Below are positions 35,460-50,200 of a stretch of DNA of 64,000 nt, in pieces. The stretch lies in assembly GCA_947623455.1 (NCBI GenBank), contig OX392532.1, positions 49,665,058-49,729,057 of the forward strand. Direction: 5' to 3'. Below the pieces are notes generated by a model. The model worked only from the letters and a program-made list of their open reading frames with translations, ran no database searches and was not told where the DNA came from. Origin of the DNA: Mimachlamys varia (Eukaryota > Mollusca > Bivalvia > Pectinida > Pectinidae). Each line of letters begins with the position of its first letter. Position 1 is the stretch's first letter. A program made the position numbers and the translations under genes.

Positions 35460-38400
35460 TCCAAAATTTCCAATTTAATACCCCTACATTTTAATTTTTT
35501 CTTATTTTTTCACTTTCTTTTTGTAAAGCAAACAAAGCTTATTTGTGTGTTTGTAAAGATGCATTTAATGTTGCTACCTTGAGTGGTTTGTGGTTCGGAG
35601 ACGCCGGAGCGGATTGGAGCTGAGAAATTCCTGCTGGAGACTGCTAAATGAACCAATTGTCGTCATGGAGGACACGGAAAAATCTGACATGAAAAATTAC
35701 AGGTGAAAATGTAAGGATATGAAAAACACAAGATATCTACACTATTATTTCAAAACCATGTTTAAATTTCATGCAACTTGTCTACAATGCTCTGAATCTG
35801 AACCTACTAAAACATCTAGGACCTACTGTTGTCAATCGCACGGGACCTCGGAGGGCTGAAGTCCAGTGGATCAGTACATGTACGACCAGGAACCTATCAC
35901 CCCAGTGTCAGGTTCATTAAATGTACTCCTTCCCAATAGAAAATGGACTCCATTATTTAAAAATATTCCAGATAAAGTGAACATTAAAAAATATATATAT
36001 TGTGATAGAAAAGGGAAATACAACTCACTTTTGTGACATTAGAAAATTCTTTTCAGTCAGACAATGAAGCTATATATATTTTTCTCTATCTTAACGTATT
36101 AAGACGGTATTAACATGACCATTAACAAATCTATTGTGATACTTGGCCTTATTTTTATTTCCGTTTTTGTTTTATATTTCCAGAGGCCTTTAAGAAAGCC
36201 CGGATAAGGATGATGCAGGCTCGTGAGAGTGCCACAAGAGATCTGTTTCAGGAGGCCACAAAAACTCGTGAATTAGCGGCATAGATCAAACATCAGAATG
36301 AAACCGTTGTGGACTATAAAAGGTTAGGACTAATGTTTCAAACTTCTCCTGCCAAATATTTAAAAAGTTAAAATACCATTTTTTGATGTTTCTCGCAAAA
36401 TTTTTAAATGAAAATAAGATTTGCTTTCTTGAGATTATCAATATTATTGTACAGAAAGACTCAGAGGAGTGCGATTTTTTAAAAGCATTTAAACCATAAA
36501 AAGAGAGATCATACATTGAACAGATACTAAAACAAAATCTAAAATTTTCTAATTTTTTATTTCAGCTGATCGCAACAGTGTTTCCTCTGGACCCTGACAA
36601 TTCAAAGCCATTGTTTCACCAAGTCCTTAGTGACACTGTATTGAAGTGGCTTTACAAGAAATGAAACATTAAGAAGGCTTACACTTGACGGTATTGCTAT
36701 TATGGAATATAAGGAGAGTTTCAAGAATGACAAAGTTTACTGAATTCATTCACAAATATGAAATTCTACATCATCAGTCTTGAATTTTTATAATATATAA
36801 ATTAAAACTTGGTGGTATGATAAATGTTGGAAAAGTCTGAATGCCATATATAAATTGAAAAAAACAATCTGCAATAATGTTGGTTTTTTTTAAGTAAGAC
36901 ATCAATAAATTTAAACAGTTAAATATGTAAAAAATTCTTTAAAAATGTTTTTTCCGGAATTTACCTGTATGCCCAGAGTAATGATAGAGTCGGTAGCTGG
37001 TGTTGTGCACCATGAAGTTTCCTGAAATAAGTGACCTTGTCATATACCGGTAGCTACATTATAAGATCAGAAAGAACCATTTACTGCTAGGGTCTGCAGT
37101 AATGAAAATGTCCATAAAGAAAAAGATTCCTGATCAAATTGAAATATTGAAAGTCCCGTCTATAATGTATTTTTTTCTGGGTCTGAAATTATCACAGTTT
37201 TATTTAGTACATTTGTATTATTCCTTCTGCAGGATAATAAATTTGTTAAAGTTGTGTGGGCAAATCTGTCATCTTACCACTTACTATAGGCTAATCTCAA
37301 AAGTGTTATCTCCCTTGTTTTCCCTATCATGGCTCCATTGGGAAGTGTTTTTGAAACAAAATGGCGCCAGGTAAGTATGATGTCATAATTGGAATAATGT
37401 CATCCGATTGTCACATGGCGCCAAATCATCACAAAAACACTTCATAGATGTCCATCTTGTATCCACCATTGTGGCATATCAAGGGGGATAACAGCAATTT
37501 TGGGAAAGGCTTATATTGTCGTCACTTAATGATTTTTATTACGATAAGAATAGAGCTATCAAACAAAGATTGTAAATAATGTCATAATGATAAATCATTT
37601 TTTTTGTCATAAAAAAATGTTAAGGAATCCTTATCACGATGGTAAATTGGCATCATTTGGCCATGTGCCATTAAATTCCTCCTCAGAATGTTTATTAGCG
37701 ATACACCAGAAGTAAGCTATGATGGTGATTCTCGGGAGAAAACAAAGCGGAAAGTCGTATCAGTCTAGTTTAAATACAATATAACATGATATTGATCATG
37801 TGTCTACTCCGTCCTTGTGTTAGTAATTGTAGATATTTTGTAGATACAAACGAGCATGTTTTGTATATTTTGTATATATAAATTTAATATTATATACCGA
37901 ATAAAAAATATCCATCAAAACACTCAGTATTTGTGGTTTTATTTGATAGAGTACCATGTTTGTTATAAAGTTTCCGCAATTTTGTTTTGGAGGAAGTTGA
38001 AACCCATATGTTGAAAATAAATTTTGAAATATGCCAAGATGAACGGAGTAGGTGTTAATAAATAGAGGCCTAGGCTCAAAGTTGGTTAACCTTCTAAAAC
38101 AAAGTGTAACAGTAAAGAGAGTAGTGTGCTTCCAACGGGGATCGAACCCTCGATCTCCAGGTTCCTAGTCGGACGCTCTACCGCTGGGCTAAAGGGAAAG
38201 TCCGTCATGTGCAGCAAGGCCATATTTAAAGGTGTTCACACTAACACCACAACCTAGGTTCTAACTCCCCGTCACCACAGACACGCAACGGAATAGGCTT
38301 AGTGTGCTTCCAACTTGGATCGAACCCTCGATCTCCAGGTTCCTAGGTGGCAGTGTATAGAAGGCTTTTGTGGCCGTGGTGATATTTTTGTACAATGAAT

Positions 38401-41369
38401 AACCCCTATAATAGCCTATCAAAATCGAAAAAAAAATAAGGAGTAAAATTGGCTTAAGCATGATGAAGTGGACTTTGTGGACTTCACATTTGTAAAAAGA
38501 GAAAAAAACATTTTGGTTAGAGATTAAAATGCTGACCCTTCCGAAACAGGTGTCTACACATGCAAAGCTAGCTTTAGGACTCGCACAACTAAATCAGCCT
38601 ATCACGAAGTGTTTCATACGTTTGTAGTCCCTACTGAAAATTTGTTCCAGCTAAGTACAGTGATTCTGAATAACTTAAATAGGTAATTGTTGACCTATTC
38701 TGCATTGAATGAAATCTGTAGATATTTAACTTTCCAAAAATATATACTTTTGGTAGATTTTGATATGTGATGGCGGATTGATATGGGGTCAAAAGTCAGA
38801 GGGTGTTCCCGTACCATTTCACTGGTTTGACATGTAAATTTTCGGATGTCCGAAGCAGACGCCTGTACGCAACAAGTGTTGAACTTCAAATATTAAAGTT
38901 ATTAGCTCGAAAGGGAAAATAGCGAAAAATCTAAACAAACGACCTATGCTGGGACACACATAATTCTGTAACCAAGTATGTAATCTTTAGTTTTAGATAG
39001 AACGTAAGAAAAAAAATCCTATTGGCGGGGTAAAATTTTGGGTCAGAAATAGCGGGGTTTTTTTTTGCATTTTTCAGTATTTTTTTATGTGGTAACCATG
39101 GTTTTCACACAAGTGATATACATCCAAAATATAAATTTATGCACTTCTCATTCCATTCTATGGGTTGGAAATACAATGCTGTTTGCAAAAATATATACAT
39201 TTATAAACTTTGTGTAAATTGCACACTCTGTGTGTATGATTTCGGCCGTAGGCCTGGTCTTCCAGAAATCTGTTAATGTTACTATACTCTGCTACCCTAG
39301 TCGGACGCTCTACCACTGAGCTTAAGGGATAGTCCGTCATGTGCAGCAAGGAGGCCGTATTTAAAGGTGTTCACACTAACACAACAACCCGGTTTTAACT
39401 CCCCGTCACCATAGGGAGGGCCACAGACACCATTTGTAACAAAATAGTGTGCTTCCACCAGGAATCGAACCCACGATCTCCAGGTTCCTAGTTTGATGCT
39501 CTACCACTGATCAGCTAAAGGGAAACACCCTCTACCTCAAAGCTAGAAGGCACTTGTAATCCTTTATTCCATTTAAATCTGCTACACTTTGTAAACGTAC
39601 CTTCCAGTAGATAAAAACAATGCAAACAAAATGTTTTGTAGTTTTTCTACATTTTATTAATAATTGATGTGAATGGTATATGCTTCCGTGATACAAATTA
39701 AAAATGAGTAAAATTTGAGTAAGTGTAAATATTTACAAATTAACATTACCAGTACTCACAAGATCAAATAAAAAAAGTGTAAATAAAAAATTGTATCTTT
39801 TAAAGCACTTACAATGTTTAATTGCTGAACACGAATTATGAATCATGATTCTCTTCTCACAAAAATCTTATAATTATACTTAAGGGCATATGGTGTCTTC
39901 TCACAAAAATCTTATATACTTAAGGGCATATGTCATATTCTGACACAAAAATCTTATATAATTAAGGGCATATGATATCTGATCACAAAAAAATCTTATA
40001 TACTTAAGGGCATACAACTGTATGCTATCTTCTCACAAATTTTTTTTATTTGGGTTTGTACTAATTTATTCCATCATCTGAAGCCCAGTTTGTTTGAATT
40101 ATCTTTAATTGATAATAAAGGGAAACAACTCTAATATAATAAAACATATCCACAAAAGTTTGTACCACACAACAATCTTAATGGCTTTAAAACCACCAGG
40201 AAAGTATCACTGAACATTTGGTGTCATACAGTAGACCATAGCAGTGCAATGTATTTGATAGGCTTCAAAGTATAACCAACAAAACTTTATTTAATTTTGA
40301 CTGCAATAGGTGTGTGGATATTTGATACCATTATTAACTCCAAAATCAATTCTAGGGATGATGAACTTTAGAAGTTTCAAAATCAACAGAAAAATGATAG
40401 TTTATAGTGTCCCCGATACACTTTTGTGATGAAAGCATAAAAATATGTTCAACATATAAAAAACAATACCTTACAAGTGCCATACATCATAAACAACAAA
40501 ATTAGCAATCAAATCTATCTCAATAATAACTACAACACGAAGTTTTGACATAAAAGCATTCCAGATATGATAGAGTTGATCTCTGTTTTCACGGCGTAAA
40601 ACCTCCGGGACTAAGGGCATCACCAGGACTAGAGAAGTTGCTATGGTGACCAGCAGGACTGGGTGATCGGACGTTACGGAATTTGTGCTGCATGCTGTTT
40701 ACAAAGGCTCGGTACAGTGGCTCAGACGTGGACAAGTTGGCTGGGTTTTCAGTCGAGAAACGAGAGTTACGCGAGGGTGTGCCTCCCGGTGACCTGTAAC
40801 GAAAAGTTGTGAAATATTGGTCCATTCTACTCCAGCCATCGTCACAAAAGATGCATGTGTAAATGAAACCCGAGTCTTAGATCAGTTTTGTTTATTTTCA
40901 CTGGTTATTCTTTTGATTTTCATAATTCAAAATTTCAATTCTAAGCGAAAATCAATGCCCTTTTAAAACTTTATCTCAAAATATTTACAACACAAAACTA
41001 AAAAGTAGATCAACATGAACACGGACTTTACAAAATCTCCAGTAATGGAAGGTGTAGCTGGACAGAAAATACAGACACCATAATCACTCACATTCCTGAT
41101 ACAAGACTAGAAGACTAGAAATGTCTGTGAGACATAAATGCCCCCTTCCCCCATATGAAATTAGTTCTTCATGCTTATAGCGTTTGCGAAGTTTGATGAC
41201 AATCCGATCAGTAGACATTTAAATAAGCTGGTTACATTACCATGGGATGGGACATGAGGGGGCGGGACGGACATGGGTAACACTATATGCCCCCCCCCCC
41301 CCCATTTCATGGTGGGGGCATAGCATAACAATCAATCCTTTTACTTCAATTATAATTTACAGAACACTA
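35460..41369 (+). repeat. Tandem array unit, copy 7 (5910 bp)
   Basis: It carries A to G at 37724 and C to T at 38299, both shared only with the next copy. Poly-C is 14 long. Confidence 0.97.
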
Positions 41370-44300
41370 TCCAAAATTTCCAATTTAATACCCCTACATT
41401 TTAATTTTTTCTTATTTTTTCACTTTCTTTTTGTAAAGCAAACAAAGCTTATTTGTGTGTTTGTAAAGATGCATTTAATGTTGCTACCTTGAGTGGTTTG
41501 TGGTTCGGAGACGCCGGAGCGGATTGGAGCTGAGAAATTCCTGCTGGAGACTGCTAAATGAACCAATTGTCGTCATGGAGGACACGGAAAAATCTGACAT
41601 GAAAAATTACAGGTGAAAATGTAAGGATATGAAAAACACAAGATATCTACACTATTATTTCAAAACCATGTTTAAATTTCATGCAACTTGTCTACAATGC
41701 TCTGAATCTGAACCTACTAAAACATCTAGGACCTACTGTTGTCAATCGCACGGGACCTCGGAGGGCTGAAGTCCAGTGGATCAGTACATGTACGACCAGG
41801 AACCTATCACCCCAGTGTCAGGTTCATTAAATGTACTCCTTCCCAATAGAAAATGGACTCCATTATTTAAAAATATTCCAGATAAAGTGAACATTAAAAA
41901 ATATATATATTGTGATAGAAAAGGGAAATACAACTCACTTTTGTGACATTAGAAAATTCTTTTCAGTCAGACAATGAAGCTATATATATTTTTCTCTATC
42001 TTAACGTATTAAGACGGTATTAACATGACCATTAACAAATCTATTGTGATACTTGGCCTTATTTTTATTTCCGTTTTTGTTTTATATTTCCAGAGGCCTT
42101 TAAGAAAGCCCGGATAAGGATGATGCAGGCTCGTGAGAGTGCCACAAGAGATCTGTTTCAGGAGGCCACAAAAACTCGTGAATTAGCGGCATAGATCAAA
42201 CATCAGAATGAAACCGTTGTGGACTATAAAAGGTTAGGACTAATGTTTCAAACTTCTCCTGCCAAATATTTAAAAAGTTAAAATACCATTTTTTGATGTT
42301 TCTCGCAAAATTTTTAAATGAAAATAAGATTTGCTTTCTTGAGATTATCAATATTATTGTACAGAAAGACTCAGAGGAGTGCGATTTTTTAAAAGCATTT
42401 AAACCATAAAAAGAGAGATCATACATTGAACAGATACTAAAACAAAATCTAAAATTTTCTAATTTTTTATTTCAGCTGATCGCAACAGTGTTTCCTCTGG
42501 ACCCTGACAATTCAAAGCCATTGTTTCACCAAGTCCTTAGTGACACTGTATTGAAGTGGCTTTACAAGAAATGAAACATTAAGAAGGCTTACACTTGACG
42601 GTATTGCTATTATGGAATATAAGGAGAGTTTCAAGAATGACAAAGTTTACTGAATTCATTCACAAATATGAAATTCTACATCATCAGTCTTGAATTTTTA
42701 TAATATATAAATTAAAACTTGGTGGTATGATAAATGTTGGAAAAGTCTGAATGCCATATATAAATTGAAAAAAACAATCTGCAATAATGTTGGTTTTTTT
42801 TAAGTAAGACATCAATAAATTTAAACAGTTAAATATGTAAAAAATTCTTTAAAAATGTTTTTTCCGGAATTTACCTGTATGCCCAGAGTAATGATAGAGT
42901 CGGTAGCTGGTGTTGTGCACCATGAAGTTTCCTGAAATAAGTGACCTTGTCATATACCGGTAGCTACATTATAAGATCAGAAAGAACCATTTACTGCTAG
43001 GGTCTGCAGTAATGAAAATGTCCATAAAGAAAAAGATTCCTGATCAAATTGAAATATTGAAAGTCCCGTCTATAATGTATTTTTTTCTGGGTCTGAAATT
43101 ATCACAGTTTTATTTAGTACATTTGTATTATTCCTTCTGCAGGATAATAAATTTGTTAAAGTTGTGTGGGCAAATCTGTCATCTTACCACTTACTATAGG
43201 CTAATCTCAAAAGTGTTATCTCCCTTGTTTTCCCTATCATGGCTCCATTGGGAAGTGTTTTTGAAACAAAATGGCGCCAGGTAAGTATGATGTCATAATT
43301 GGAATAATGTCATCCGATTGTCACATGGCGCCAAATCATCACAAAAACACTTCATAGATGTCCATCTTGTATCCACCATTGTGGCATATCAAGGGGGATA
43401 ACAGCAATTTTGGGAAAGGCTTATATTGTCGTCACTTAATGATTTTTATTACGATAAGAATAGAGCTATCAAACAAAGATTGTAAATAATGTCATAATGA
43501 TAAATCATTTTTTTTGTCATAAAAAAATGTTAAGGAATCCTTATCACGATGGTAAATTGGCATCATTTGGCCATGTGCCATTAAATTCCTCCTCAGAATG
43601 TTTATTAGCGATACACCAGAAGTAAGCTATGATGGTGATTCTCGGGAGAAAACAAAGCGGAAAGTCGTATCAGTCTAGTTTAAATACAATATAACATGAT
43701 ATTGATCATGTGTCTACTCCGTCCTTGTGTTAGTAATTGTAGATATTTTGTAGATACAAACGAGCATGTTTTGTATATTTTGTATATATAAATTTAATAT
43801 TATATACCGAATAAAAAATATCCATCAAAACACTCAGTATTTGTGGTTTTATTTGATAGAGTACCATGTTTGTTATAAAGTTTCCGCAATTTTGTTTTGG
43901 AGGAAGTTGAAACCCATATGTTGAAAATAAATTTTGAAATATGCCAAGATGAACGGAGTAGGTGTTAATAAATAGAGGCCTAGGCTCAAAGTTGGTTAAC
44001 CTTCTAAAACAAAGTGTAACAGTAAAGAGAGTAGTGTGCTTCCAACGGGGATCGAACCCTCGATCTCCAGGTTCCTAGTCGGACGCTCTACCGCTGGGCT
44101 AAAGGGAAAGTCCGTCATGTGCAGCAAGGCCATATTTAAAGGTGTTCACACTAACACCACAACCTAGGTTCTAACTCCCCGTCACCACAGACACGCAACG
44201 GAATAGGCTTAGTGTGCTTCCAACTTGGATCGAACCCTCGATCTCCAGGTTCCTAGGTGGCAGTGTATAGAAGGCTTTTGTGGCCGTGGTGATATTTTTG

Positions 44301-47278
44301 TACAATGAATAACCCCTATAATAGCCTATCAAAATCGAAAAAAAAATAAGGAGTAAAATTGGCTTAAGCATGATGAAGTGGACTTTGTGGACTTCACATT
44401 TGTAAAAAGAGAAAAAAACATTTTGGTTAGAGATTAAAATGCTGACCCTTCCGAAACAGGTGTCTACACATGCAAAGCTAGCTTTAGGACTCGCACAACT
44501 AAATCAGCCTATCACGAAGTGTTTCATACGTTTGTAGTCCCTACTGAAAATTTGTTCCAGCTAAGTACAGTGATTCTGAATAACTTAAATAGGTAATTGT
44601 TGACCTATTCTGCATTGAATGAAATCTGTAGATATTTAACTTTCCAAAAATATATACTTTTGGTAGATTTTGATATGTGATGGCGGATTGATATGGGGTC
44701 AAAAGTCAGAGGGTGTTCCCGTACCATTTCACTGGTTTGACATGTAAATTTTCGGATGTCCGAAGCAGACGCCTGTACGCAACAAGTGTTGAACTTCAAA
44801 TATTAAAGTTATTAGCTCGAAAGGGAAAATAGCGAAAAATCTAAACAAACGACCTATGCTGGGACACACATAATTCTGTAACCAAGTATGTAATCTTTAG
44901 TTTTAGATAGAACGTAAGAAAAAAAATCCTATTGGCGGGGTAAAATTTTGGGTCAGAAATAGCGGGGTTTTTTTTTGCATTTTTCAGTATTTTTTTATGT
45001 GGTAACCATGGTTTTCACACAAGTGATATACATCCAAAATATAAATTTATGCACTTCTCATTCCATTCTATGGGTTGGAAATACAATGCTGTTTGCAAAA
45101 ATATATACATTTATAAACTTTGTGTAAATTGCACACTCTGTGTGTATGATTTCGGCCGTAGGCCTGGTCTTCCAGAAATCTGTTAATGTTACTATACTCT
45201 GCTACCCTAGTCGGACGCTCTACCACTGAGCTTAAGGGATAGTCCGTCATGTGCAGCAAGGAGGCCGTATTTAAAGGTGTTCACACTAACACAACAACCC
45301 GGTTTTAACTCCCCGTCACCATAGGGAGGGCCACAGACACCATTTGTAACAAAATAGTGTGCTTCCACCAGGAATCGAACCCACGATCTCCAGGTTCCTA
45401 GTTTGATGCTCTACCACTGATCAGCTAAAGGGAAACACCCTCTACCTCAAAGCTAGAAGGCACTTGTAATCCTTTATTCCATTTAAATCTGCTACACTTT
45501 GTAAACGTACCTTCCAGTAGATAAAAACAATGCAAACAAAATGTTTTGTAGTTTTTCTACATTTTATTAATAATTGATGTGAATGGTATATGCTTCCGTG
45601 ATACAAATTAAAAATGAGTAAAATTTGAGTAAGTGTAAATATTTACAAATTAACATTACCAGTACTCACAAGATCAAATAAAAAAAGTGTAAATAAAAAA
45701 TTGTATCTTTTAAAGCACTTACAATGTTTAATTGCTGAACACGAATTATGAATCATGATTCTCTTCTCACAAAAATCTTATAATTATACTTAAGGGCATA
45801 TGGTGTCTTCTCACAAAAATCTTATATACTTAAGGGCATATGTCATATTCTGACACAAAAATCTTATATAATTAAGGGCATATGATATCTGATCACAAAA
45901 AAATCTTATATACTTAAGGGCATACAACTGTATGCTATCTTCTCACAAATTTTTTTTATTTGGGTTTGTACTAATTTATTCCATCATCTGAAGCCCAGTT
46001 TGTTTGAATTATCTTTAATTGATAATAAAGGGAAACAACTCTAATATAATAAAACATATCCACAAAAGTTTGTACCACACAACAATCTTAATGGCTTTAA
46101 AACCACCAGGAAAGTATCACTGAACATTTGGTGTCATACAGTAGACCATAGCAGTGCAATGTATTTGATAGGCTTCAAAGTATAACCAACAAAACTTTAT
46201 TTAATTTTGACTGCAATAGGTGTGTGGATATTTGATACCATTATTAACTCCAAAATCAATTCTAGGGATGATGAACTTTAGAAGTTTCAAAATCAACAGA
46301 AAAATGATAGTTTATAGTGTCCCCGATACACTTTTGTGATGAAAGCATAAAAATATGTTCAACATATAAAAAACAATACCTTACAAGTGCCATACATCAT
46401 AAACAACAAAATTAGCAATCAAATCTATCTCAATAATAACTACAACACGAAGTTTTGACATAAAAGCATTCCAGATATGATAGAGTTGATCTCTGTTTTC
46501 ACGGCGTAAAACCTCCGGGACTAAGGGCATCACCAGGACTAGAGAAGTTGCTATGGTGACCAGCAGGACTGGGTGATCGGACGTTACGGAATTTGTGCTG
46601 CATGCTGTTTACAAAGGCTCGGTACAGTGGCTCAGACGTGGACAAGTTGGCTGGGTTTTCAGTCGAGAAACGAGAGTTACGCGAGGGTGTGCCTCCCGGT
46701 GACCTGTAACGAAAAGTTGTGAAATATTGGTCCATTCTACTCCAGCCATCGTCACAAAAGATGCATGTGTAAATGAAACCCGAGTCTTAGATCAGTTTTG
46801 TTTATTTTCACTGGTTATTCTTTTGATTTTCATAATTCAAAATTTCAATTCTAAGCGAAAATCAATGCCCTTTTAAAACTTTATCTCAAAATATTTACAA
46901 CACAAAACTAAAAAGTAGATCAACATGAACACGGACTTTACAAAATCTCCAGTAATGGAAGGTGTAGCTGGACAGAAAATACAGACACCATAATCACTCA
47001 CATTCCTGATACAAGACTAGAAGACTAGAAATGTCTGTGAGACATAAATGCCCCCTTCCCCCATATGAAATTAGTTCTTCATGCTTATAGCGTTTGCGAA
47101 GTTTGATGACAATCCGATCAGTAGACATTTAAATAAGCTGGTTACATTACCATGGGATGGGACATGAGGGGGCGGGACGGACATGGGTAACACTATATGC
47201 CCCCCCCCCCCAATTTCATGGTGGGGGCATAGCATAACAATCAATCCTTTTACTTCAATTATAATTTACAGAACACTA
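41370..47278 (+). repeat. Tandem array unit, copy 8 (5909 bp)
   Basis: It shares the two copy 7 variants at the equivalent sites (43634 and 44209). The poly-C tract is 12 long (47200-47211) and is followed by AA instead of a single A. Confidence 0.97.
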
Positions 47279-50200
47279 TCCAAAATTTCCAATTTAATAC
47301 CCCTACATTTTAATTTTTTCTTATTTTTTCACTTTCTTTTTGTAAAGCAAACAAAGCTTATTTGTGTGTTTGTAAAGATGCATTTAATGTTGCTACCTTG
47401 AGTGGTTTGTGGTTCGGAGACGCCGGAGCGGATTGGAGCTGAGAAATTCCTGCTGGAGACTGCTAAATGAACCAATTGTCGTCATGGAGGACACGGAAAA
47501 ATCTGACATGAAAAATTACAGGTGAAAATGTAAGGATATGAAAAACACAAGATATCTACACTATTATTTCAAAACCATGTTTAAATTTCATGCAACTTGT
47601 CTACAATGCTCTGAATCTGAACCTACTAAAACATCTAGGACCTACTGTTGTCAATCGCACGGGACCTCGGAGGGCTGAAGTCCAGTGGATCAGTACATGT
47701 ACGACCAGGAACCTATCACCCCAGTGTCAGGTTCATTAAATGTACTCCTTCCCAATAGAAAATGGACTCCATTATTTAAAAATATTCCAGATAAAGTGAA
47801 CATTAAACAATATATATATTGTGATAGAAAAGGGAAATACAACTCACTTTTGTGACATTAGAAAATTCTTTTCAGTCAGACAATGAAGCTATATATATTT
47901 TTCTCTATCTTAACGTATTAAGACGGTATTAACATGACCATTAACAAATCTATTGTGATACTTGGCCTTATTTTTATTTCCGTTTTTGTTTTATATTTCC
48001 AGAGGCCTTTAAGAAAGCCCGGATAAGGATGATGCAGGCTCGTGAGAGTGCCACAAGAGATCTGTTTCAGGAGGCCACAAAAACTCGTGAATTAGCGGCA
48101 TAGATCAAACATCAGAATGAAACCGTTGTGGACTATAAAAGGTTAGGACTAATGTTTCAAACTTCTCCTGCCAAATATTTAAAAAGTTAAAATACCATTT
48201 TTTGATGTTTCTCGCAAAATTTTTAAATGAAAATAAGATTTGCTTTCTTGAGATTATCAATATTATTGTACAGAAAGACTCAGAGGAGTGCGATTTTTTA
48301 AAAGCATTTAAACCATAAAAAGAGAGATCATACATTGAACAGATACTAAAACAAAATCTAAAATTTTCTAATTTTTTATTTCAGCTGATCGCAACAGTGT
48401 TTCCTCTGGACCCTGACAATTCAAAGCCATTGTTTCACCAAGTCCTTAGTGACACTGTATTGAAGTGGCTTTACAAGAAATGAAACATTAAGAAGGCTTA
48501 CACTTGACGGTATTGCTATTATGGAATATAAGGAGAGTTTCAAGAATGACAAAGTTTACTGAATTCATTCACAAATATGAAATTCTACATCATCAGTCTT
48601 GAATTTTTATAATATATAAATTAAAACTTGGTGGTATGATAAATGTTGGAAAAGTCTGAATGCCATATATAAATTGAAAAAAACAATCTGCAATAATGTT
48701 GGTTTTTTTTAAGTAAGACATCAATAAATTTAAACAGTTAAATATGTAAATAATTCTTTAAAAATGTTTTTTCCGGAATTTACCTGTATGCCCAGAGTAA
48801 TGATAGAGTCGGTAGCTGGTGTTGTGCACCATGAAGTTTCCTGAAATAAGTGACCTTGTCATATACCGGTAGCTACATTATAAGATCAGAAAGAACCATT
48901 TACTGCTAGGGTCTGCAGTAATGAAAATGTCCATAAAGAAAAAGATTCCTGATCAAATTGAAATATTGAAAGTCCCGTCTATAATGTATTTTTTTCTGGG
49001 TCTGAAATTATCACAGTTTTATTTAGTACATTTGTATTATTCCTTCTGCAGGATAATAAATTTGTTAAAGTTGTGTGGGCAAATCTGTCATCTTACCACT
49101 TACTATAGGCTAATCTCAAAAGTGTTATCTCCCTTGTTTTCCCTATCATGGCTCCATTGGGAAGTGTTTTTGAAACAAAATGGCGCCAGGTAAGTATGAT
49201 GTCATAATTGGAATAATGTCATCCGATTGTCACATGGCGCCAAATCATCACAAAAACACTTCATAGATGTCCATCTTGTATCCACCATTGTGGCATATCA
49301 AGGGGGATAACAGCAATTTTGGGAAAGGCTTATATTGTCGTCACTTAATGATTTTTATTACGATAAGAATAGAGCTATCAAACAAAGATTGTAAATAATG
49401 TCATAATGATAAATCATTTTTTTTGTCATAAAAAAATGTTAAGGAATCCTTATCACGATGGTAAATTGGCATCATTTGGCCATGTGCCATTAAATTCCTC
49501 CTCAGAATGTTTATTAGCGATACACCAGAAGTAAGCTATGATAGTGATTCTCGGGAGAAAACAAAGCGGAAAGTCGTATCAGTCTAGTTTAAATACAATA
49601 TAACATGATATTGATCATGTGTCTACTCCGTCCTTGTGTTAGTAATTGTAGATATTTTGTAGATACAAACGAGCATGTTTTGTATATTTTGTATATATAA
49701 ATTTAATATTATATACCGAATAAAAAATATCCATCAAAACACTCAGTATTTGTGGTTTTATTTGATAGAGTACCATGTTTGTTATAAAGTTTCCGCAATT
49801 TTGTTTTGGAGGAAGTTGAAACCCATATGTTGAAAATAAATTTTGAAATATGCCAAGATGAACGGAGTAGGTGTTAATAAATAGAGGCCTAGGCTCAAAG
49901 TTGGTTAACCTTCTAAAACAAAGTGTAACAGTAAAGAGAGTAGTGTGCTTCCAACGGGGATCGAACCCTCGATCTCCAGGTTCCTAGTCGGACGCTCTAC
50001 CGCTGGGCTAAAGGGAAAGTCCGTCATGTGCAGCAAGGCCATATTTAAAGGTGTTCACACTAACACCACAACCTAGGTTCTAACTCCCCGTCACCACAGA
50101 CACGCAACGGAATAGGCCTAGTGTGCTTCCAACTTGGATCGAACCCTCGATCTCCAGGTTCCTAGGTGGCAGTGTATAGAAGGCTTTTGTGGCCGTGGTG

